Shown piece after piece: positions 42,396 to 50,366 of a stretch of DNA of 64,000 nucleotides; the first letter of the stretch is position 1, and the number at the start of each line of letters is the position of its first letter. The position numbers and the translations under genes are program-made. The notes beneath the pieces were generated by a model. The model was not told where the DNA came from. It searched no databases and was given only the letters and a program-made list of their open reading frames with translations. Source of the DNA: Terriglobia bacterium (lineage in GTDB: Bacteria; Acidobacteriota; Terriglobia; UBA7540); the NCBI GenBank assembly GCA_020073545.1, contig JAIQEZ010000003.1, positions 29,579 to 93,578 of the forward strand, read 5' to 3'.

Positions 42396-44375
42396 TCATT
42401 TCGAGTGCGTCTCGTCCAGGAATTCCAGCAGGGCATGGTTAAATTCCCCTGGCGTTTCCAGGTTGGGGAAGTGCCCGGCCCCCTGGATTACGACCTTCTT
42501 GGCGGCCGGTATTAGCGCCAGCAGCTCCTCCGATGACCGGCGGGCGCTTTCGGTGTCGTCCTGGCCGACCACGATCATAACGGGGACATTTACCCGAGCG
42601 GCGGAAAGCCGGTCGGCAGCCTTTCTGCCCAGCAGGGAACGGATTTCCAGGTGCAGAGGTTGCCACGCGGACCAGTCCTCAATCATGGTCCATAGCTCCG
42701 CGCGAATCGCATTCCGGCGGGGGCCGCACGAGCGCAGAGCCGCTTCCAGCCATCGTTGCTTGTAGGCTTCGATGCCTTGCTTGCGAAGCGCGTCGATTCT
42801 CCGGATTCTCTGCTCGCGTTCCTGGTCGGTCGGAGGAGTGTCCGGACCGGGGGAGTTCTGGATGCCGCCGCAAGCGATCGTGGCGGAAAGCACCGCCTCA
42901 GGATAGAGGGCAAGAAAATCCCCAACCACAAAGGCACCGAGCGAAAGTCCCGCGAAATGTGCTCTGGGAATGCCCAGTTCCTGAAGCAGGCGGTGAAGAT
43001 CTCCGACATGCAGGAAGGGCCGCCGTTCCTCCGGCATATCCGACAAGCCGTAACCGCGAAGGTCGTATCGGATGACGCGGTAGTGCCTAGCCAGTTCGGC
43101 GAACTGTGGGTCCCACATGCGGCGATCCACCGAATGCGCGTGCACCAGAACGAGCGGTTCACCCTGGCCGGCAGCTTCGTAGTACAGGTCGGCCGCGGAC
43201 GAAGGGACAATGCTGGCCGCGAAGTGCGGCAGGGTCACGGTTCCTTGCGCGACCACCTCGCGCGCCATCATCGCGAGTACGGGGCTGGTGAAGAAACCCG
43301 AAAAATGTGCCCGCTGTGCCTGATCGACATTCACGTGCGCGAGGATAACGCCATAAATGTCCGCTGCCTTGTCGATCCAGGGATAGGCTCCAGCCCAACT
43401 GGGGCTGCTGATCAAGAGGGCGTTCCCGCGGTCGTCCACCCGTTCGCGCCATTCTCCCAACCCGTAGATTCCGTTGTGCGTGCCGCCGCGCACCCGCTCG
43501 ACGAAGTTGTCCCTCGGCACTACGGCTCCTCGGACCTGGCCGGCCTGCATTTCCGCGATGGCTTTCGCGGAGAGCACGCGCCTCCCCTCGAACAGGCCGC
43601 CCGCGGCAATCATGGAAAGGAAGTTCGCGTAGTCGTGGAGAGTGCTGCGTGCCCCCCCGCCGAGCATCGGGTTGTGCCCTCCGGCGGAGTCCACCGGGGT
43701 GAAGTGGGTGTTCGTCATGTGAAGAGGACGCGCGATTCTTGCCTGAAATAGTGCCTCCCACTCCTTGCCTGTGGCGATCTCGGCCATCCGCCCAGCCACC
43801 TGCATTGCTAGCCCACCGTAGTCGAAGCGCTCGCCCGGCGATGAAACCGCGGGGAGCGGAACGATGTGTGCCACGGATTCTTCGAGTGTCTGATAGGCGT
43901 CCTGGGGCTGGTCCTCTGGTTGATAAGGCCGATAGCCGGAAGTGTGCGAGAGCAATTGTCGAAGCGTGGCGCGGCCCTTCGCACCCTTGAGTTGCGGAAG
44001 CCACTTCGCAACAGGGTCATCCAGAGAGAGCTTGCCTTCATCTACGACCGACATGACGGCGGCAGCAGCTAACCATTTTCCCGCCGAGGCGATGTAGACG
44101 CTCGTCTCTGGATTGTACGTGCCGAAACACCGCTCATAGATCACCCGCTGGTGGCGGGCGATCAGCACTGCGGCGCCGGGATAGGACCTGCGGTCAACCC
44201 AGCCCTGTACCCGTTGCGTGACTGCCGAGAAGTCGTAAAGACGTCCGGGCTCGGTCTGTCCGGAGGCAGCGTGAACCGGCAAGACGAGCAGAAGCAGAGC
44301 CGCCCCACAGCGAGCAGAGCTCGCGCCCCTCCACTCCCGGTGCCGCTTGGTTCGACTCAGCCAGTTCGCAAGCAT
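42396..44375 (-). CDS. Secreted fusion of serine beta-lactamase-like hydrolase and alpha/beta hydrolase
   Basis: About 659 residues. The ATG at 44375 is chosen because it starts a signal peptide (CGAALLLLVLPVHAASGQ); the ORF track runs back into the histidine kinase gene. Domain 1 (about 40-380) is a class-C-like serine hydrolase with the SxxK motif in ASAGKWLA and a FDYGGLAMQVAGRM segment in the position of YxN. Domain 2 (about 400-655) is an alpha/beta hydrolase: oxyanion region VLVHAHSVDRRMWDPQ, nucleophile GLSLGAF, acid VVGQDDTES and His in GAGHFPNLETP. Both active sites appear intact. It lies 155 bases after the sensor kinase gene on the same strand, so it is a possible output of that system. 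The substrate is unknown. Confidence 0.85.
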   Translation of the reverse strand: MLANWLSRTKRHREWRGASSARCGAALLLLVLPVHAASGQTEPGRLYDFSAVTQRVQGWVDRRSYPGAAVLIARHQRVIYERCFGTYNPETSVYIASAGKWLAAAAVMSVVDEGKLSLDDPVAKWLPQLKGAKGRATLRQLLSHTSGYRPYQPEDQPQDAYQTLEESVAHIVPLPAVSSPGERFDYGGLAMQVAGRMAEIATGKEWEALFQARIARPLHMTNTHFTPVDSAGGHNPMLGGGARSTLHDYANFLSMIAAGGLFEGRRVLSAKAIAEMQAGQVRGAVVPRDNFVERVRGGTHNGIYGLGEWRERVDDRGNALLISSPSWAGAYPWIDKAADIYGVILAHVNVDQAQRAHFSGFFTSPVLAMMAREVVAQGTVTLPHFAASIVPSSAADLYYEAAGQGEPLVLVHAHSVDRRMWDPQFAELARHYRVIRYDLRGYGLSDMPEERRPFLHVGDLHRLLQELGIPRAHFAGLSLGAFVVGDFLALYPEAVLSATIACGGIQNSPGPDTPPTDQEREQRIRRIDALRKQGIEAYKQRWLEAALRSCGPRRNAIRAELWTMIEDWSAWQPLHLEIRSLLGRKAADRLSAARVNVPVMIVVGQDDTESARRSSEELLALIPAAKKVVIQGAGHFPNLETPGEFNHALLEFLDETHSK

Positions 44376-44529
44376 GAGCGCGGATGTCCTCGTGGCAGAT
44401 CGTATCTTAGAGCCGGCAGAAAACATAGTCCGGCTCTTCCTCCACCTGGCGATCCGATTCTTCCGGGGCCTTCGGATTGCCTCTGGCCCAGGGGAGGCTT
44501 TCGAATCCCACATTATCCGTATAGGGGCA

Positions 44530-45984
44530 TCAAGTTTTCGCGGCGGGCAAGCGAATTTCGACTTCCAGACCTTTGGGCGAACGATTGCGGCATTGGACCG
44601 TGCCGCCGCAGGCTTCAATGCAGGTTCTCACGATGGCCAAGCCGAGACCCACGCCGCCCGTCTCTCCCTGGCGGGCCAACTCGGGACGATAAAAGGGCTT
44701 GAAAACTCCTTCGAGTTCCGCTTCCGGGATGCCGGGTCCCGTGTCGGCGACCGTGATCGAAACCATGCCCTCCTTTTCGTGTGCGGAGATCACAATGGGG
44801 CCGAACTCTCCCGCATAACGAACGGCATTGCGCACAACATTGGCCAGCGAGCGGAAGAGATATTCCGGGTGGGCCATGACCTCGGTCCGCTCCTCAAGGT
44901 GGGTCTCGATGATGGCTTTCTCGGAGGTTTCCCTCTCGAGGACGCGCCGGACCGTGTCAGCGAGTTTCACCCGGGTGAGCGGGGTGGCGGAGGCGCTGAT
45001 CTGCGCCCGGGAGAAGAGCAGCAACTCGTTCACGAGGCCTGACATGTGTTCCACTTCTTCCTGCACACCTTCAACGTACTTCTTCTGGTTGTCCAGCGCG
45101 CGCTGATCCAGAATCCCGAGTGAGACTTGAATGCGGGCAAGGGGAGAGCAGAGTTCGTGGGCAACGTCACTCAGAAAGCGCCGTTGGCCATGCACGAAAC
45201 CGGACAGGCGTTCCGCCATGCGGTTGATCGCTTCACTCAACTGGCCGAGTTCGTCTCGGCGGTGGAGCGACAGCCGAGTCTCGAGCCGCCCCTCGGCGAT
45301 CGCTCCGGTGGCCGCGGTGAGTTGAGAGATCGAGTGCGTCAAGCCTCGGATGAGGGGCAACCAACAGATGACGGAGACGAGAATCACCGCAACGGCCACG
45401 GCCAACCAAGGCTTGTACTCGAAGAAAAAGGGGTTCGTCCATAGAGACGAGGACATCCAGACCAGCGTGCCGTGACCAGGCCTGGCGGCAGTCTCGTTGC
45501 GAATCGGAACGCGAACGCCCACCCAATAGCGCGTCGGCGCACTGGACATGATCAGGAACAGCGGAGGGGGTGGCGGGGGTGGAGGAGAAAGGCGCTGCGG
45601 CTGGCCGGATCTCGCAGCGTGTGAGTCGTGGTTTTCAAACGGCGGCTCCGGGTCGCGGCGAATCATTTCCAGTACGGCTGGGGGCAAATTCACCGGGGGC
45701 CCCGCGAGTTGGGTCCCCTGGTTCGTGAATAGGCAAGCCGAAGCGTGTGACACCGTATATTGCGCGAGCAACTGGTTCCATTGGGCACGATCCGTATCCG
45801 GCAACTGCAGGGCAATGAGCCGCGAGGTGGCGAGAATACGGTCCCGTCCCGGAGAAAGCAGCAGCGAGCCGAGATCGAAGCGGTACTGAGTGCGGACGAA
45901 CAGGGCAAAAACCAGCCCGAGCAGCAGGACATTCAGGGATGCCAGCAACAGTATCTTGACGGAAAGGGATACGTGCGTCTTCAT
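44530..45984 (-). CDS. Sensor histidine kinase (CpxA-like)
   Basis: A 484-residue membrane histidine kinase. The first transmembrane helix (ILLLASLNVLLLGLVFALF), a periplasmic sensor of about 150 residues with a run of prolines (PPPPPPPP), the second helix (WLAVAVAVILVSVICWLPLI), a HAMP domain, then HisKA with FLSDVAHELCSPLARIQ and HATPase_c with NVVRNAVRYA, DTGPGIPEAEL and GVGLGLAIV. Architecture and gene order resemble the Cpx envelope-stress system. Its start overlaps the response regulator stop by four bases (ATGA). Confidence 0.93.
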   Translation of the reverse strand: MKTHVSLSVKILLLASLNVLLLGLVFALFVRTQYRFDLGSLLLSPGRDRILATSRLIALQLPDTDRAQWNQLLAQYTVSHASACLFTNQGTQLAGPPVNLPPAVLEMIRRDPEPPFENHDSHAARSGQPQRLSPPPPPPPPLFLIMSSAPTRYWVGVRVPIRNETAARPGHGTLVWMSSSLWTNPFFFEYKPWLAVAVAVILVSVICWLPLIRGLTHSISQLTAATGAIAEGRLETRLSLHRRDELGQLSEAINRMAERLSGFVHGQRRFLSDVAHELCSPLARIQVSLGILDQRALDNQKKYVEGVQEEVEHMSGLVNELLLFSRAQISASATPLTRVKLADTVRRVLERETSEKAIIETHLEERTEVMAHPEYLFRSLANVVRNAVRYAGEFGPIVISAHEKEGMVSITVADTGPGIPEAELEGVFKPFYRPELARQGETGGVGLGLAIVRTCIEACGGTVQCRNRSPKGLEVEIRLPAAKT

Positions 45985-46730
45985 GGAAGTCCTTCTGATC
46001 CTGGCTTACGCATCATGTAACCGGCGCTGCGAACGGTGACGATAAAGCGAGGCAATTTGGGGTCATCCCCGAGTTTTCTGCGCAGCGACGAGATGTGCAC
46101 GTCAATGGAGCGGTCGAAGGCGTCGAAATTCCGGTCCACCACGTCATTGAGCAGTTGTTCGCGCGTTTTCACTCGCCCGGTTGCTTTGGCCAGCGCCAGC
46201 AGCAAATCGAATTCGATGGCGGTCAAGGGGAGCGGCTGATCACCCAGTGCCGCCACGCGCGCCTCCGGGTCGAGGTGCAGATCGCCTACGACCACTTGCG
46301 GGGCGCGCGGCTCCTCGGGAGCGCGCACCAGGGTGGAACGGCGAATCACCGCGCGAAGTCGCGCTAGCAATTCGCGGGTCGAAAACGTCTTCGGGAGGTA
46401 ATCGTCAGCGCCCAGTTCCAGCCCTACGATCCGATCCGGCTCCTCGCCACGCCCGGTCAGCATCAACACCGGCACGGCAGACTTGGCGCGCAGTTCTCGC
46501 AATACATCGAAGCCGTTCATGCCCGGCAGCATGACGTCGAGAATGACCGCTGAAAAGGACTCCTGGAGCGCAATCTCCAGGCCTTCAGGCCCGTTGTACG
46601 CAGCCGTCACCTCATACCCCAGCGGCTCCAAGTAGTCATGGATTAGGCGACACAGCTTTCTGTCATCATCCACGACCAGGACCCGAAGCCGGGAATCCGC
46701 GGCGTTTTCCGAACGAGCCGGCATGGTCAT
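45981..46730 (-). CDS. OmpR/CpxR-type response regulator
   Basis: A 249-residue two-component regulator: receiver domain with VLVVDDDRKL, phospho-acceptor Asp65 (AVILDVMLPGMNGFDVL), conserved Thr/Lys region (LMLTGRGEEPDRIVGLELGADDYLPKTF) and C-terminal OmpR winged helix (DRSIDVHISSLRRKLGDDPKLPRFIVTVRSAGYMM). The phospho-site lysine is kept. It begins the operon with the sensor kinase. A TTTAC-N6-TTTAC element lies 45 bases upstream of its start, so autoregulation is likely. Confidence 0.95.
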   Translation of the reverse strand: MTMPARSENAADSRLRVLVVDDDRKLCRLIHDYLEPLGYEVTAAYNGPEGLEIALQESFSAVILDVMLPGMNGFDVLRELRAKSAVPVLMLTGRGEEPDRIVGLELGADDYLPKTFSTRELLARLRAVIRRSTLVRAPEEPRAPQVVVGDLHLDPEARVAALGDQPLPLTAIEFDLLLALAKATGRVKTREQLLNDVVDRNFDAFDRSIDVHISSLRRKLGDDPKLPRFIVTVRSAGYMMRKPGSEGLP

Positions 46731-46753
46731 TCTTGGAGCATTTTAGCATCCCT

Positions 46754-46961
46754 CCGCGCTCGCCCCAGCGGACTTTTACCAAAGCTTTACAATGTTCCCC
46801 CTTCCACCACACACCCTCTCTACTGGCCGGTGTTGAACTTGGTTTGCGGCGAGAGGCTCGCGGCGCCGCGCTCAAAGTGAGCACGGCCGTCGCAGCGGAG
46901 GAAACAGAGAGAACGACACCGAGTCACGGCCGGGTGAAGAGGTGTACATTAAGACGAATGG
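46754..46961. repeat. Duplicated upstream region, copy 1
   Basis: About 208 bases nearly identical at the left end to 50122-50337: CCGCGCTCGCCCCAGC, a TTTAC box, CCTTCCACCACACACCCTCT and TACTGGCCGGTGTTGAACTT, then drifting and matching again at the GAGGTG-ACATT-AGAC end. Confidence 0.85.
46775..46790 (-). promoter_or_regulatory. CpxR-like box upstream of the response regulator
   Basis: TTTACCAAAGCTTTAC on the plus strand reads GTAAA-N6-GTAAA on the minus strand, resembling the GTAAA-N(about 5)-GTAAA direct repeat bound by CpxR. It is 45 bases from the response-regulator start and also upstream of the divergent barrel gene. Confidence 0.6.
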
Positions 46962-47229
46962 GATTTAGCGTTCCATGGTAGATTAGTGTGTACCGTTCCG
47001 ACGTAAGGGAGTCGCTCTCGTGGATTCCCAAGCAAGCTCCTTGCGACGCAGATTCTTATCAACCAGTTTGGCTTTGCCCGTGGCCGGGCTCACGCCCGGC
47101 ATCGACCGCTGACGACCTTTGCGAGCACCCGGACGGGGACGCCGAAGGCTACCTAATCCGTGGCTTCACGAGCCTCTAGAATGTGGCCGGCAAGTCTAGC
47201 GAAGACAACCTGTTGTTAGCATTTCCGAC

Positions 47230-49986
47230 ATGAACCCCAACACCCTAGGATGCCGGGCTGACCGTCGCGCGGCGAGGCTGTGCACGTGCTTGGCGTTAGC
47301 CTGCTTGCTGCTGGCCATATGGGCTCGGGGGGCAGAGAGTTCGCCGGCGGCCGAACCGCGCTGTGTTCCGCAGGGCGCCGCGAGCGCCTCTTCTCAAGAG
47401 CGCGTCCCCGCCGAGACTGTTCAGTCGGCAGCGGAGGAAATGGGTCAGAAGGCCACTGAACCTACGGGCAGCCCGGCGATCCAACAACGCACCTCCCTGA
47501 ACCTGCTCGGCCAAACGGACTCCGAAAAGGGCGAAAGCCACCGCAACGAGAACGTCCAGTTCAATCTGATTGACAACAATGCCCTCGAGGATTTGAACAT
47601 ACGGCTGGGGGCAACGGCGACGATTGTCGAGGAGTTTCGGGTGGATAGCGGATATTTCGGAAGCGAATTTGGAAACCCTCCGATGCCGCCGCCGCATGCC
47701 CAGGCGAGGGCCGGAAGCGTGATTCACGGGGGTGTTTTTGAAACGCACCAGAACAGCATCTTGAGCGCCCGCTCTTTCTTTCAAGCCGGGGACGTCAAGC
47801 CAGCGCACGAAAACAACTACGGTGTCAACTTAGGCCTGCCACTGTGGAGACGTGCCTTCCTGTCGCTGGATGGTTTGCAGGACAAGATTCGCGGCAGCGT
47901 CAACGGCAACGTCCTGGTCCCTCTACCTCAGGAAAGAACGCCCCTGACCGACGATCCAAAACTCCGCCCCATTGTGGAGCGATTCCTGCGTGCTTACCCT
48001 GAGGAGCCCCCAAATCGAACCGATATATCTGCCCGCGCCTTAAACACGAATTCCCCTCAACGCATCGATACCGATGTGGCGAACGGTCAGCTCGACCAGA
48101 ACCTCGGCAGTCACGATCGCCTGACGTTGCGATACGGCCTGACGTTGCAGAGTGTCCACGCCTTCCAGTTCGTGGTTGGCCAGAATCCCGACACGCTCAT
48201 CCGGTCGCACAGCGCGCGCATCACCTGGAACCGCGTGTGGTCGCCCGCGACCGTTGCGGACTTTTCGCTGGGTTTTGATCGGCTCGGGGCACTCCTGGTG
48301 CCGACGCAGGATGCTGTGGGCCCCGTCATGATGAGCTTCGCACTCACCGATTTGGGTCCAAGCCCCAACATCCCAATTGACCGCGTCGAAAACCGGTTTC
48401 GCTACTCGGCTGGGTTGAGACGCACTCGGGGGAGCCAACTGGTAACCGCCGGCTTCGCGCTGAACCGCCTCCAATACAACGGGCAAGAGACTGACGGGCA
48501 TCGCGGCATTCTTACGTTCGCAGATGACTTCGGACGGGACGCGATTACCAACTTGCGGAGGGGAACTCCCAGTGGCTTGACCCAGGCGCTCGGTACTACC
48601 TACCGCGCCTTCCGGAACTGGGACATGCAGTTCTATGTCGGCGACCGGTGGCAGGTCAGGCCGAATCTTACCTTGAACTGGGGGCTTCGCTATCAACCGG
48701 GGACTCGCCCGATTGATGTCAGCGGTCGCAGTAACCTGCGGTTCGGCTCAGACTTGAACAACTGGGCTCCCAGCTTCGGTTTCGCACACCGGCTGCCGGC
48801 ACGGTGGGGAACCCTTCGGGGCGCCTACGGCTTGCAGTACGGGCAGATCTTTCCGGTCACTTACGGTCAAGACCGTTTGAATGCCCCTTACAGCCTGAGG
48901 ATCGACGTACCCGCACCCGACCTCGCTGACCCACTGCACGGGCTTCGCTTCGAAGATTTGGACCCGTACGGGCGCTCGACCTTTATCGAGGTCTCCCCGC
49001 GATTGCGGACGCCCTACTCCCATCAGTACGACTTCAGCTGGGAGTTTGAGCCAGTCTCGCGGTGGAGGGTACAACTGGGCTATGTCGGCAGCCGCTCCCC
49101 TAAGTTGATCCAGACTTGGTTTCTCAACCGGGCACAACCGATGGAAGGCGTCCCGCTGACCACCGCGACCATCAGCGGGCGGCGCCCCGATCAGGCTGTT
49201 TTCGAACACTTGCTGATTCAGAATGCATCTATGGGATATTACGATGCGGGCCGCGTCGGATTCGTCCTGCCTTCCTGGCGGGGGCTAACGCTCGATGCCT
49301 CCTACACATTCAGCAAGGCGATCGACTTGGGCAGCGACTATGCCAACACCGCCTCGGGTCCGGACGCGCGGGTGGCCATCGCCCAGACGGAATTCAACTC
49401 ACACGGCGAACTGAAGGGGCTGAGCAACTTCGATCAGCGCCACGCGTTCCTGCTCCGGGGTTCTTACCAGACGCCCCGCCTAAGTGTTGGGCGGAGCTGG
49501 GAGCAACGGGTCTTGGGATCGTGGAACGTTTCAACCGTGTGGCTGGCAAAACAGGGCACTCCCTTCATGGTCGATGCGGGTTCTGACGCGCCGGGCTTTG
49601 GAAACGTGGACGGCGAGGGCGGCGATCGGCCGAATATCTTAGACCCGGCCATCCTCGGTCGGACGATTGGTGACCCTGACACCTCCCAGCAGCTTTTGGC
49701 CCGATCCGCCTTTGCCTTCATCAATGCACCAACGCAAATGGCTGGCAGGCTGGGCCGCAACACCTTCCGCAAGGGGCCTATCGCGAACCTCAACGCAGCC
49801 CTGTGGAAATCATGGACGATTCGCCAGGAAATGCGGATCACCTTTCGCACCGAGTCTGTTAATCTCCTTAATACTCCCCAATTTGACGCGCCTATCAAGT
49901 CGTTGACCTCCCCGAGCTTTGGACAAATCAACAACACCCTGAACGAGGGACGAACGTTTCGCTTCATGCTGCGCCTCGAATTCTAG
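47230..49986 (+). CDS. Oar/TonB-dependent-receptor-like outer-membrane barrel
   Basis: A 918-residue outer-membrane protein. A signal-like N-terminus (LCTCLALACLLLAIWARG) is followed by a plug-like section (LNIRLGATATIVEEFRVDSGYFGSEFG). Many barrel strands follow, with typical TonB-receptor segments such as WQVRPNLTLNWGLRYQPG, SFGFAHRLPARWGTLRGAYG and FRFMLRLEF at the end, terminating in Phe. The usual N-terminal carboxypeptidase-regulatory-like domain of acidobacterial Oar proteins is missing. No Shine-Dalgarno site is seen before the ATG. It is divergent from the response regulator and shares its regulatory region. Confidence 0.85.
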   Translation: MNPNTLGCRADRRAARLCTCLALACLLLAIWARGAESSPAAEPRCVPQGAASASSQERVPAETVQSAAEEMGQKATEPTGSPAIQQRTSLNLLGQTDSEKGESHRNENVQFNLIDNNALEDLNIRLGATATIVEEFRVDSGYFGSEFGNPPMPPPHAQARAGSVIHGGVFETHQNSILSARSFFQAGDVKPAHENNYGVNLGLPLWRRAFLSLDGLQDKIRGSVNGNVLVPLPQERTPLTDDPKLRPIVERFLRAYPEEPPNRTDISARALNTNSPQRIDTDVANGQLDQNLGSHDRLTLRYGLTLQSVHAFQFVVGQNPDTLIRSHSARITWNRVWSPATVADFSLGFDRLGALLVPTQDAVGPVMMSFALTDLGPSPNIPIDRVENRFRYSAGLRRTRGSQLVTAGFALNRLQYNGQETDGHRGILTFADDFGRDAITNLRRGTPSGLTQALGTTYRAFRNWDMQFYVGDRWQVRPNLTLNWGLRYQPGTRPIDVSGRSNLRFGSDLNNWAPSFGFAHRLPARWGTLRGAYGLQYGQIFPVTYGQDRLNAPYSLRIDVPAPDLADPLHGLRFEDLDPYGRSTFIEVSPRLRTPYSHQYDFSWEFEPVSRWRVQLGYVGSRSPKLIQTWFLNRAQPMEGVPLTTATISGRRPDQAVFEHLLIQNASMGYYDAGRVGFVLPSWRGLTLDASYTFSKAIDLGSDYANTASGPDARVAIAQTEFNSHGELKGLSNFDQRHAFLLRGSYQTPRLSVGRSWEQRVLGSWNVSTVWLAKQGTPFMVDAGSDAPGFGNVDGEGGDRPNILDPAILGRTIGDPDTSQQLLARSAFAFINAPTQMAGRLGRNTFRKGPIANLNAALWKSWTIRQEMRITFRTESVNLLNTPQFDAPIKSLTSPSFGQINNTLNEGRTFRFMLRLEF

Positions 49987-50121
49987 CCAAGCCCGTCTCA
50001 GACCCGCAGACGGATTGGGTCGCCGGGGCGGCCACGCCTTCACGTCGGAGGGAATGCTACTTTTCTTCCTGATTAGTCACCTGAACGAGCCGGGTAATCC
50101 TTTGTGTATTCCAACCTCGGG

Positions 50122-50337
50122 CCGCGCTCGCCCCAGCCGACTTTTACCAGAGCTTTACAATTTTCTCCCTTCCACCACACACCCTCTTTACTGGCCGGTG
50201 TTGAACTTGGTTTGCGGCGAGAGGCTCGCGCCGCCGCGCTCTGAACCGAACGCGGGTGTTGCGGCAAACCGAACGGACCAGCACAACAACCCCGAGCCGC
50301 TCCCGCGTGACGAGGTGCACATTGAGACACAACGGAA
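50122..50337. repeat. Duplicated upstream region, copy 2
   Basis: About 216 bases related to 46754-46961, directly upstream of the second barrel gene. The left 110 bases are nearly identical; the right part has diverged but ends with the same GAGGTGCACATTGAGACA-type segment. Confidence 0.85.
50143..50158 (+). promoter_or_regulatory. CpxR-like box upstream of the second barrel gene
   Basis: TTTACCAGAGCTTTAC repeats the arrangement at 46775-46790 with one base change in the spacer. Conservation of both TTTAC half-sites in the two copies supports a shared regulator. Confidence 0.6.
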
Positions 50338-50366
50338 TGGCCATTTTCGGGGACTTAAGAAGCTCT

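Larger units (their letters stand above)
46731..47229. other. Divergent regulatory region with first copy of the duplicated sequence
   Basis: No gene is supported in these 500 bases. Positions 46754-46961 are closely related to 50122-50337. The right part (to 47229) shows no recognisable element and no strong Shine-Dalgarno before the next start. Confidence 0.5.
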
